A stretch of 64,000 nucleotides of DNA from assembly GCF_036370855.1 (NCBI RefSeq), contig NC_088108.1, positions 8,517,448 to 8,581,447 on the forward strand. Reading direction: 5' to 3'. Positions 23,601 to 35,095 of this stretch are shown piece by piece. The position numbers and the translations under genes were made by a program. Below the pieces are notes generated by a model. It had not been told where the DNA came from. It did not search any database and saw only the letters and a list, made by a program, of their open reading frames with translations. This stretch comes from Dromaius novaehollandiae. Taxonomy: Eukaryota > Chordata > Aves > Casuariiformes > Dromaiidae. Numbering within the stretch: position 1 is the stretch's first letter; each line of letters starts with the position of its first letter.

Positions 23601-26600
23601 TGTTTGCCTTCAATTTCCTGCTCTTGTCTGACTGCTAAAGCCTCCTGCCTGATCATTATTTCTACCCCAGGGAATTTTCCATCGAAGGTGAGGTGGGAGG
23701 GGGATTCCCCCCCAAGATGTTTTAGAGCAAATTTTGAAGCAAAATACAAATCCAATTTCAATTTTCGTTTAATTAGTTTTTACATAAACCTTTTGTTAAA
23801 ATTTGCCCTTCTGTTTTGTTAAAATTCCAGCCTTACTCTTCTTCCTGCACTGTCTTCAACCATAATTTCTGATAAACACTAGAATGATTCTGCAAGATTT
23901 TACAAAGTCATAATTTTATTTTCTTTCATAAGTTTTCCAAAATTCCCATAGTTTTTACAAAAATGACAGAGATGAAAACCTAATGTTATTTTCTGTGTAA
24001 TAACATGTATATACTTAATCTGGAAAATAACTGAAAAATTACTGAGTAAGAAAAGGAAAAGCACATAGAAGTAACAAAAATGAGATAAATCTAGATATTA
24101 GCTAGCATTATTTCATTTATTAGAACAAAGGGAATAGCCACTGAAAAAAAAAGAAAAGAAAACTAGCAAGTTACATGTTTTCCCTTTGACTTTGAGCCTT
24201 GTCCAGAATACAAATCAATGGAAACACTCCTCTTAATTTCCAGGGCTTTGGGGTCAGACAGCTTCCTGGAGCATTGCATTTTTAGCCCACTCCTTTCTTA
24301 TCAGTTGTGCCCCCTTGAAGGAGAGAAATTATGGCTTACTTTTGTTCAGATGTGCGAATGCCCCAAACCTGACTAAGGTCACAGCGATAACAGCATAAGC
24401 ACAGGCACGAAGCCCCTTCCATTTAAGGGTCTGTAACAGAATCATCTACTTTAAGAAGAAAGGGTAGATGCTTAACCCCCCCTCCCCCCATGCTCCTGTT
24501 CGGTCACAGAAAGGCGAAAGTAACCCTTATGGAGATAAGATTATGCACTTTCTTCACATGGATTTAAACATCATTCTTGACTTCCAGTGACAGAGATACG
24601 TAGGGACAAAATATTTATAGTACTACCATAAAAACATATTGCTATAAAAAAAAATCACAATCCATTTCTTCTGCACAGCTGGCACTATTAATGTAGTATC
24701 TTCACTGCTGCCTTGATTGGGGGAAATCTAATAACATGAAAACAGATCACTAATTTTTGACCTCTTACTCCTCAATTTTCTTCAAGGGCTGAAGAGCTGT
24801 TTTACTGAAGCCTTTTTAGATTACATTCACTGGAAATTATACACTAAAACTCACTCAGAAGATTATTTCTTTGTAGAGGAAATAGGAAATTAAGTAAGCC
24901 CAGAGCAGCACAGGAACAACGCAATGAACCTTTAGTCCTGCAGTCCAGAACATCTGCTAGTAGATACTACCATTTCTCCAGAAAATGGCATCCACTAGTA
25001 CATGATGTGCATCCGACTTTTTACTGCCTAAAGGTAAGATTTATTTCCTTCTCTCCAGCTCATTTTCCCTTTTAGTATAAACTCTGCTATTCCTCTGTCT
25101 CTCTTCCCCTCACTGAACATTACCTCCTACTGCTTAGTTGTACTCTCCACAGCTTCAAGGAAACAGAAACCTCCAGACACCTATAAAAAATAAAGCCAGT
25201 TCTCCAGTAATAGCTCCTGGCCCACCGGAGATGGTGGCATTAGTGCATTTTCTCACTATATTTAACTTCCTTGGCACTTTCCCCATGACAGGCAGTGTGT
25301 CCCCTTCTACCATTATATACTACAGACAGACTCAGGAGCACAGATGCAGCAGAGGGAGAGCAGCGCTGAGACACAGCTGTGTTTGTAGTCCTACCTATTT
25401 ATCAAAGTACTTTTATGGTTCCTGTCCAAGTACTATCTAAACACTATAGGCAACTACAGGCTGACTCTACGGGAGAAAGATTTAATTTTGCAAGAGAACA
25501 AATAGAAAGCTGATATCCCTTGTGAATTAAAGCAACCAACCAAGCCAATGATCGACACGTGTCCCTCACCTTCCAGTGCATGTTTTGTCCATTTAGACAA
25601 AACTGAGATACAAATTTCATCCAGGCCAGTGGATGAAGACTGCTAGGTCACAACTAACTACAGAAAGAAAGCACTTCAGGTAAAACAGTTCTGAAAAAAA
25701 TGTGTTTGTGAAATATTTTAAGATCCCTCCGTGCAAGATGGCACACGCACTCTTCTATATACATTTCTAAAGAAAGAACTTCTCTCTCTCATACAGATTT
25801 CGAGAGTCCCACAGCACTGTCATGCATTATTTCCAGCACCTAGCACATATTTGTGTACGTGAGCCTATAGCATTTTCCATCTGCAACAAGTACTCAAGAA
25901 CCACAGCCTTAGCCTGATTTTCCACAGGTCTCTAATGTTCACCCAGCAAACCATATCATTTTATCTAAGAAATCATTTCAGCTATCAAGCAAATGCATGA
26001 CCTTGCTTAACCCATTCTTTTGTTTCATTTCTTCATCTTCCCCTCCAATAGTCTTCTGGTACTTCTTGCGTGCACCTCTTTCCTTAAAGACAAACACAAA
26101 ATTGCAGCTCAAATACATAATGTTCCCCTGCTCTGGCTGCTGAGAGATGTTCTTCTACAACATCCCATTGATCGTTTGGGCAGGAGAGGCAAGAAAAGGG
26201 ACCTATGGTTCCAAATCCACTTCTGAAAACTGGGTAGTACAGAGATAAGGTCAACAGCTGTGCCCTAAATCGCCTTTTTTCCCTTGGAGCATCAGTTCAG
26301 CACAGAACTTGCTCACTATCATAACCATACTGTTACTTAAATTAAGTTCCTTCTGAATGCAACTTACTGCCAAAGTTTACTGAGCTTATTTTAATGCCAC
26401 TGTGAGAGATTAAAAACTAAACTATCATTTTAACTATTTTTATAAAGGTTACATTAATACATTTAATTCCTTCGTAGTTTGTCGAAGGCTAAGGTGCAGA
26501 GCATTCAGCAAACCTGACAGCGAATCACAGTGGTATTTGTGATATAAAGGTCATGTTGTGTGCGTTTGCTTCAGAAGTTCAGCCTCTGTTTCGCTTAGAA

Positions 26601-26639
26601 AATTGTTCATCAATTAACGCCTACCACCAAAACCAGTAA
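20671..26639. other. intergenic, about 6 kb
   Basis: AT-rich sequence with no recognised gene. It contains a CA repeat (21312-21328), a perfect 16-bp palindrome TGTGTGTATACACACA (21552-21567), a GC-rich patch (23390-23560) inside a 153-codon minus frame (23300-23761) with no recognisable product, and a C-rich run at 24477-24488. Nothing else stands out. Confidence 0.6.
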
Positions 26640-27550
26640 GAGACGAGATCACCCGCACGTGGCATGCCGGAGACACTGGAGGAAGCACCGACGTGCAAAG
26701 GCCTCGCCACAGCCCCGGGGCCCCAGACCTGCCTCCCCGCACAGCTCCCAGCACGCACGCAGCGCTCACCTCCACCTCCGCGCGACCACCGCGTCGCCAC
26801 CGCCGCGCCCCGAGGCCATCGCACACTCCTGCGCCTCCGAAAGCCGCCCCGGGGCTCCTCGGGTCCCCGCCAGAGCCGGATCCAGCACTGGGCTGCGCTC
26901 ACCTCGTCCCTGCGGGCCCTCCGCTCCCGCCACTGCTGAGAGCGCCCACGAGTGCAATACCGAAAATGTCCTTTCGTCCCCTTCAAAAGAGCGAATTTGT
27001 CACAGCAGGATTCAAACTGAATTAAGAAGTGAAGTATTCGGTTAACGGTGCACTTGACTTTTATTATAAGAGACGCGTATATCACTGTTATTGCAGCTTT
27101 ACTCTTCTCGGGATTTTAGGAGCCGTCTGAAGATGTCAGTACTTGAGGACGTTCAGTACTCTGAAGGCAGGCACGAGCGGTGGCGGTGCCGCCAGCAGCC
27201 ATCTTCCCTAGCGGCAGCGGGCGCCTGAGGCCCCACGACGAGCTGCCACGTGCCCACAGAGCTGAGCGAAATGCCCCCGCATGGAGACCGCCAGCTCCCA
27301 GCTCCAAAAAGCCCACATAAACGAATAAACAACAGGCCTTAGCTATCGCGCCTGCCCAGGGGGCCCAGAGGAGCTGCCGGGAAAGGCGCCATGCCCGGGG
27401 CGGTGAGCTGCTCCAGCCCGTCCTCCTCACACAGGCCCGCCGGCACCACCGAGCGCAGGAGCTGCAGGCCCAAGGGATGCCGGGGCGGCAGCAAGACTCA
27501 TCCGGCCTGAGCGCTCCCCGGACGCCGCTCGCACACCTTGCCTTTTGCAA
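26640..27550 (-). promoter_or_regulatory. CpG-rich island, candidate minus-strand promoter and first exons
   Basis: A sharply bounded GC/CpG-rich island in AT-rich surroundings. Read on the minus strand it has two strong GTGAGCG splice donors: exon ends at 26903 and at 26770. The second follows a short frame from an ATG at 26819 (MASGRGGGDAVVARRW, then 2 bases). A separate ATG at 27202 lies in GAAGATGGCTGC, one mismatch from the TISU/YY1 start element, opening a 28-codon frame (MAAGGTATARA...). These are typical of a housekeeping-type promoter with an untranslated or short first exon. I found no matching downstream exon between 13 and 26 kb. It could start a noncoding RNA, an upstream SH2D1A leader, or be inactive. 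Confidence 0.45.
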
Positions 27551-30500
27551 GGGGTGGGTTGCCTCAGTTTAGCTTTCATTTTAGGGTTGTGAGGTTTGAC
27601 ACAAACTCAGAGGCGATCAACTGAAAAATGAAGTGTTACACGTCCCCACCATGAAGATGCGCAGTGCATGAGGCCCGCGAAAACCATGGTGTTGAGACCT
27701 TTTAGCACCTCTGCAGAGACGACACGGCAGTGGTGAGCGCCTCAGGCCTTGCCAAGTCCTGCGTGCAAGCTTTCCTCGGCCCCGACCGGCTTCACGCAGC
27801 ATGCATTTTGCCTTGTCCCAGGAAATGCACTTCGGGGTTGTATTTAAACGATTTATTTTAATTAACACCTTTAGTAAGCAGATGAAGCATTTCCTAAATT
27901 CGAGACGTTCATTCTCCATTTTAAAGCCTGCGTAAGTCAAGATAGCTCTCAGACAGAGGAGTCTTCCTCTGCAATTTCAAGTACATAAAAAACCATGGGG
28001 GTGACGTGCACATGCCTCCTTGAAAGGCACAGGCCCAAAAGCAAAAATTCGAGAGGTGCTTTGTGTCCTATGCAATTTGTTCTTCATTACAACAACTCAA
28101 AACACTGGAAATAAAAATGGAGAAGAAAAATCAGCGTCTGGTTAGCTAGGGGAATATAATCTAATACGAGGCACTACAATACTTCCATATGCTGTTTAAT
28201 GAATCAATAGTGGCAGGAAAAAAGATTGCTTGAGCCTCAGGCACTTAATAACAGTGTGTAACATAACACATATCCCTTTAGGTGTCACTCTAAAAAGTCA
28301 GTATGTACAATTCCTAGTCCTAACGCAACGAGGATGGAGTGCGATGCCGTCAAAATGAGGAATTTGGGCAGTTAGCGTGGCATTACATTGAACCCAGCCA
28401 GCACGGTCTGAAAAGAGCCTCCAGCCTGCACACGCAGGACAGAGCCGGAAGCGTGCAGGTGTCGACTGGTGTTGCCAGAGCCTGCAGAGCCTGGAAACAA
28501 CCAGCAAACAAACACGAGTGAAATGAAGTACATGGAAATGCACCTTGGTTAGCAGAGATGCTGCAGTGACGTAGGCACAACTGATACTATCTGTCTGAAA
28601 GAAACCCTGTCTTTGGCCCCATCTTCATGATGCATCACAAACTCACCTATTCCCCGCCATCCCATGACTCTTGACTTTCACCACCTCTACCCAGCAGCAT
28701 CCTCTGCCTCCCCTCCTGCCCAAGCTCTGTAGATGCCTCCTGCGTGCCTGTGTGCACCCTCCAAAGCACCCTCACTGGTATATGCAAATTGTAATCAGCA
28801 GTGAAATACTTTAGCATTCATTTCATTGAAGGATGTAAGGCTTGAATTGTATTATACTGTATGGAAATTAATACTAAGAAGGGATCCTGCATAGTGTAAT
28901 AATAGCTATAAAATTGCTTCATCTACATGGGATGCAGAGAGAATAAGTGATAGGATATGATCATTATTTTTATTTTATTTTATTTACTTCTGCTTTGCTA
29001 AATCCTGTACCACCCTTCATAAACTTATGTCTTTTCAAAATGACTTCTTGGCAGAAAATGGAACTAAATCTCTAAATGGGACAATATGTCATTTCAGAAT
29101 GAGTCAAGGTCAGTCAGTTCATTTTTTAAGTATAAAACTCTTAACTGCTCCCTACTAACTAGGGAAAAGTTACCTGCATTGTTCAGTCCGCTGGATTTCA
29201 TGTCTGCAAAAAGAATAAGAAGAAATAGAAGCCCCACTGTAAGTGGGAGTATACAGCACCATAACGGAAATATAAAGTGCCCTCGTGTTGGGGGGGGGGG
29301 ATCAGGTTTAAAGACTAATTTCTTACGAGTTGCACTGAGCGAATCTTAATAATATTGTGATGTCAAGAGAGCATTACAGCACCACAAATCTTGGTGAGCT
29401 GTTTCAAACACCAGCTCCACAGTGACGCTAACTGTAATCGCTGGTTTGTGTCCTTTGACTATGAGCCAGTTTATACAATTAATAATGCATCCCTGCCCAA
29501 TCAACAGAATGATATGTCCTTGCCCCCAGGTACTAATCATGTGTCAAGACAATTAATTGCAGTGATGTACTATGTGAGAAAGGTTGCCCTTAATGCAAAA
29601 TGCGATAATTTTTCTGAATGGCCCAAGGCAATGATCATCTGAATATCCTCCCTTACAGTAACACCACCCTCTCTAAATGAGAGAGGAGAAGTTAGTCAGC
29701 CTGAGACCTAAAAACACACCTCCCTCTGGGTCCAAGCCTACAAGATCCAGAACACCCTGTCACCTCCCACTGAATTGGATCATGCTCTTCAGCAAAGGTT
29801 ACAATTTTCCACTTGCATTGGGTCAAAAGTCTCTGGACAGCCACATTTAAAGGCTTATCACCACAAAGAACTTTTTAAAAGATTTTTTTTTTCTCCTGCA
29901 TATTTTTGCTAGTTCACAGAAGTACTTTCCTCGCTGAAGTTTGGTCCTGCACCGGGGAAGATTTGCCATTGATTTTCACAGAAGTATGATCAGATCTTCC
30001 ATTAGTCAACATCTCAGTCTATGTGTAATTAGGTGTAGACAAGAGGAAATAGCAGGGATCCTGAGGACATGGACCTCAGGGATAAAAATCAATCAATGTG
30101 TCAGGATACCGTTTGTTTCACTTTCTCTTCTCTTCCTCTTCTTTCTCAAGGTGAAAGAAGGAACTCAGCCTTGGAAGACCTGTCTGTCCCATGCTGCCCA
30201 GCAGAGATCTCCTTCCTATTTCTGGCTCCTGGCATGTGTTTTTAGGGCTGCACTGTACCCCAGATCACAAAGCAGGGGGACACCTCTTCTTATACAAGTG
30301 GACCAACACATACAGTAGCATCTAAACAAAGAGCACCCACCATCCCACTGCCCCTTCTATAATGTGGCCTACCTGATTTTCAGCAGGATCTCTCCTGCTG
30401 GCTGGGAAACAGCCTCAGAAGACAAGAGGACTTTGGTAACTGGATATTTTAACAGTATTTTACCAGTGCTTTGCCTAGTACTTGGTTTTTTCACTTTGAC

Positions 30501-32773
30501 TCACTGGTCCCAATCATCATACATAATAAGAAGTGCTGAGGCACGTTTTACAAATGCGTGCACTTAATCATCTCGATATCTGAGCAAAGTCTTGTAGATA
30601 AGCAGCGCTCTTCGTTTCCCAGAGGTGGTGGGAACCCTCGTGGGCTGCCAGGGATGACAGCAGCCATGCAAGGCTCCAGCAGCAGTGCAGACACCCGGTT
30701 GTGTAGAGCTGAGGAGAGGCAAGCCTGGTGGCACCGTGCACTGGCCTGTTAAACCAAGCGGTCATGGCCAATTCTGCAAGGGACAGATTTAATCTTGGAT
30801 CCCGCTCTGATAGGTGACTGGTCTCTCTGAGCCTCTCCATCAGCAGGGACGCTTTGGCATACTGCTCCTGAGCTCATGCTTACCAGCAGAGGGTACAGTC
30901 AGCCTCCTTGGCACCTTCAGGACATGTTACTGCAAGTCAAAACCTTGCCTGGACACCATTGCTTCCCTCCTTACTCTATCATGAAATGCCATCTATCTCC
31001 TAGTCATCCCTTTCTTTCACATACAACAAATTGCACTCATAATGGGAGAGCCCAGGCAGAATTCCCCTGATAGTTTGAAATGTCACTTTTCAGCATCTGA
31101 CAATAAAACACCAGTTGTGCTTTGTCTCTCATCTATTACTTTTTCAGTTAAGCTTTTGCCCGATGCGTTAAAGAAATGAGTCATCTTTACCATCTCTCAT
31201 ATACACACATTCTCAATACCCTACCTTAATCTTCAGTTTCTCACCATCAAGTAAAATATATGCTCCTTAATCTCTAATATTACTTTATGGAAAAAAAATA
31301 TTAAAAAATAAATCACTGTTATAATGAGAAGCTTCCAAAGCATAATCCCAAAATGCGCTCATACAATAACATGATAGAATCCCCATGCTCAGTATTAAAA
31401 GGCTAATTTTTCAATGCATACACAGTTTAACAGATACACACAGCTCTTCATTTTCACCTGCAAACGACTCCATAGATTAACAGAGAGACAAAACTCAATC
31501 AAGCATGCCTGTCTTTGTGATTATGGCCTGGCTGTAAAGCAATTTCACAGAATGGGAGAAGACCATGATATACCTATCACAGTTTAAAAACCTTCCTCAT
31601 TGTGCCAGATTTACCTAACTCTACTCAGTGCTTTAGATTAAAGGTTCCAAAAAAAAAAATCCTATTTGCCAACAGGGCTGGGTATAGAGCAAAGAGTTGA
31701 CACTGAAGGTGGTAAACTCTTTGAACTGGGTTTTGAATCTACAGAAGTCCCTTCCTTCTATTCAGTGCTATCTTATGGCTAGCAAAGAATGGCTTCATTG
31801 ACAGTGAGGGATCATTTGTGTATTTGTATTTTTTCTAAAATAAAAAACTAAAAATAGGTTGGAAATAAGGCTGAGTTAGAGAGCCAAGTATTTCAGTCTA
31901 TGACTCAGGTTCTGGCATTTACTAGCAAAAATATAGCCCTTGACTCTCTTGGGGAAGTAAATTGAGATCCATGAACTTTTTTCTGCCTGAAGATCTTTCA
32001 GAGCAACAAAATTCCCTAAAAATAGCAGTTTTAAGGACATATCTATCAATCCGGTTTGCCATGGCCAACCATTTACAAATTCTGATGTATCCTGAGAACC
32101 TAAAGCTGATTTAAAATTTTTTCAGACATTTTCTGACAACTTAAGCTAGAAATATAAGACTTTTCAAATAAAAACTGAAATTCCTGTTTCATCACCATAA
32201 GAATACGTTAAATAATGTAAGAGTTGACATCCCAGTGGCCCTGGCTGAGGTGTGAAAGTTCACGTTTATATTACTAGGACTTTAGGAAGCGTACCTGCTA
32301 GTGCTGCAGAGCAACCGCAGCTGCGGGAAGGTAACTGCCCTTCACCAGCAAAATGTTCACCAGCTCCTTGCTGCCGAGTTGCTCTCTCTGGGAATGCTCG
32401 GATGCAGGGACCAGGCAGATGGCGGGACGTGGTGAGGCTGTGTGGTGCTCCCAGACAGCTGCCTCCACGCTGCCGGGAGGGACTGACCCGGTGCTCACTG
32501 CATAACCTGCAAGGGGGAGCAGAGCCAGACTGAAAGAAAAGCACAGACTTTCTGAAAACTTAGCACATTTTATAAGGAATGGTCTGGTCACACCATGTTC
32601 CGAAAGAAACCCACATGCCCATGGGCGGCTTGTTCTCATGTAGTCAAGGGAAAAAACACAGTGCCATTTCTACTTCTCCAGTGCATCTGCTCAGAGGTGC
32701 TTCTTTCTGTTCCTTATTTTTGCCCTCTTCAGCACAAGATGGAAATCTGATGCTTTTTCATTTCTTCTTTTAC
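27551..32773. other. intergenic, about 5.2 kb
   Basis: Unique sequence, mainly AT-rich, with modest GC patches at 28330-28480, 30600-30760 and 32290-32540 and a G11 run at 29290-29300. No gene, RNA or mobile element recognised. Confidence 0.6.
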
Positions 32774-32867
32774 CAGGATCCTGATTCTGCAAGGCTAATG
32801 CTGATATTCCCCTGGATGACTCCGATGCTTAAACACGTGCATTAAGTATTTTGTTGAATCAGGCCCT
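32774..32867. mobile_element. palindromic MITE-like relic
   Basis: A 94-bp element with imperfect terminal inverted repeats: the left end reads CCTGATTCTGCAA and the reverse of the right end reads CCTGATTCAACAA. Internal sequence (GATGCTTAAACACGTGCATTAA) also resembles short palindromic nonautonomous DNA-transposon relics shared by turtles, crocodiles and birds. Family name not assigned. Confidence 0.5.
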
Positions 32868-33552
32868 ATTAAAGTAAGGAGGAAGATATTCAGGCTTTCT
32901 AATTCAGCGGCACAGCAGGGAAACTGCTCATCTCTGCATGATTGTGTAATTGCTTTTCAAAGACAGAAGTGAATTTTTCTATCCATGTAGCACTGATAAA
33001 CCTCAGAAGTCACTTTGGTCTCCTAGCCTAACTTTTAGGTTTATTTTTTATGGATAAAAGGAAAGATAGTTCCATTTCCATAGCTGACAAGCTTTGCTGC
33101 AGGGCATACATTTATTTTCCATGCTGTTGATCTGTTCCTCCCTGTATCAGGTTAATTCATCAGATAAATAAAGGACGATTTAACTTCCTGCAGGGTGTTA
33201 TTGATCTCACAGGGAACATGGCAATGGTTTGCTGTACCATCGTTCTCCCAAGCAAAGAGGATGATTTTTAAATATTTCTGATGTTTGAAGGCTGCAGGGG
33301 GCTCTCACTGAGTCACTACAGAAGAGGAAAAGGCTGGGGCAAAGGAGAAAGGCAAAAGGCATCCTATCGATCTCTCTGATTTTCGCCCCGCCTCTGCACG
33401 TGTTGCTTTGTCCAGAGTGCAAAAAATTATAGCAGGGGATGCAGGAACAAACATCTTCCTTCTAACCAAGAGGTCTAGAGAGAGAAAGCTTATCTCGTGT
33501 GGTCGCACGCTTTCAATCCCCCAACACTGGGGATTTTTTTGAAAAAGTACAG
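32868..33552. other. intergenic, nothing recognised
   Basis: Unique AT-rich sequence between the MITE-like relic and the next CR1. No gene seen. Confidence 0.6.
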
Positions 33553-35095
33553 CATAGTCCATAGATTATAGGGTCAGAAGGGGTCCCTGTAATCAGCCCC
33601 TGTAGCACATGCCAGCCATGTAGCTCCTCGCTGTGACTCTCCAACAGTGAAATGCTCACACCAGCGCTTGGAGGGCTGTGGCTGTGATGCCTAGCTGCGC
33701 TCGGTGTTTCATCTCCCTTCGGTCTGACTGTGCCTAACTTCAACTTGCTGCTGCTGGATCTTATACCCTCAGCCATGTTATCAAAGCGGCATTTGCGCAG
33801 CTCCTCTTGGGAGCACCTGGACCAGCCCAGGGCCCCATGCACGTGATACCCAGCAAGGCCCCTCGGCAGGGCAGGCAGTACAGGCTCCTGCCCAGCCTTC
33901 TCTTCCCTCTCAGACTTTTTTTCATACAATGCACTCCTGCCTCCTCTCTGAACCCTCTCCACATCAGCAATAATTTTCTTAAGAGACCAGAAATGGACAC
34001 AGGTTTCAGGAGTATTCATATGTCATCTAGTGCAGAAATAATAGTGTCTCATTCCTAATGCTGCAATTACCTTCTTTATCCAGCCAGAATTATTCTTGTA
34101 CCTTTAGGCTACAGTGTTGAACAAGAAGTTTTAATTTACCATAATCTCTCAGTCCTCCCTTGGATCCCTGCGTGTCTGGGCAGAAGTCGCTGCCCTGTAA
34201 ACACAGCCTGTGTTCTTGTTTCCAGAACTCAGGACTTCACATTTGACCTTATTAAAAAACAAACATCATCTATTTGTACTTAGCTACAAACCCCAGATGC
34301 TCAGCCTCTGTGACTTACCACCTCATTCTCTGAATGCTCCTTTTTCTTCCCAAGAACACTGACAGACATGTTAAATTGTGACAGAGCAAGATCTGAGCCC
34401 TGCAGAATCCAGGCAGAAACATGTCCCCTTGCCGCCCTATTCGCAATCCTGTTGTGAGGCTTGCAAATCAGACTGCTTGAAATCTACTTAGTATGTATTA
34501 TATTAATTTTATATCATTCTACGTCCTTAATCAATAGCTTTGAAGAATCAAACACCGCAGTAAATTACAGCAACATTATTACCTTTAGCAGTCTAATTTG
34601 CAATCTCATTAAAAAGATATCAAGTTCTTTTCTGTAACCCTACAGTGATGGAATAACTCTCCATCCTTCATTAGTTGTACCCTTGGATCAGTTGTTACAT
34701 ATTTTGTCTAGGATTGGTGTCAAGCTGGGTTGTCGTCCCCAGCTAATTTTAAAATTATAGCATGACAGTAGCGTGCTTTCATTTCTGCAGCACCACAACG
34801 ACCCAAGCATCACAGAAAATCAGCAGACCAGTGCAGAGCACCAGCACCAGCTGTGAGCTATGGGACCTGTTTAGGTTAAAGTGTCTAGTGATGGCACCTG
34901 CTATGCAGCCACCCTGGGGTCACTGTGAGAATCTCCACCCTGGGATATGACCAGAGCTGAAGCATTTTTCCCACCAGTCATGACACATTCATTAAATGCT
35001 TCTGTCTTTTCTTACATTATCAATGGCTTGTCTACAATGTTTGTCTGGTAACTGGACCAAAAGATGCCTTCCCTTCTCAAATATTCTTAAAATTA
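33553..35095 (-). mobile_element. ancient CR1 LINE fragment, antisense, long
   Basis: About 1.5 kb of an old CR1 lying on the minus strand. The plus strand runs in antisense order: GGGTCAGAAGGGGTCCCTG near the 3' end, CTCTGAACCCTCTCCACATC and AGACCAGAAATGGACACAGG (33945-33998), CATTTGACCTTATTAAAAA (34239-34257), GATCTGAGCCCTGCAGAATC, then a reverse-transcriptase-proximal region to about 35090 (GAGCTGAAGCATTTTTCCCA). Many indels and stops; no intact frame. A GC-richer segment at 33600-33920 may be an insertion or divergent part. Confidence 0.75.

Noticed and set aside
23300..23761. 153-codon minus-strand frame
   Set aside because: No recognisable domain; part of it lies in a GC-rich patch that is open in several frames.
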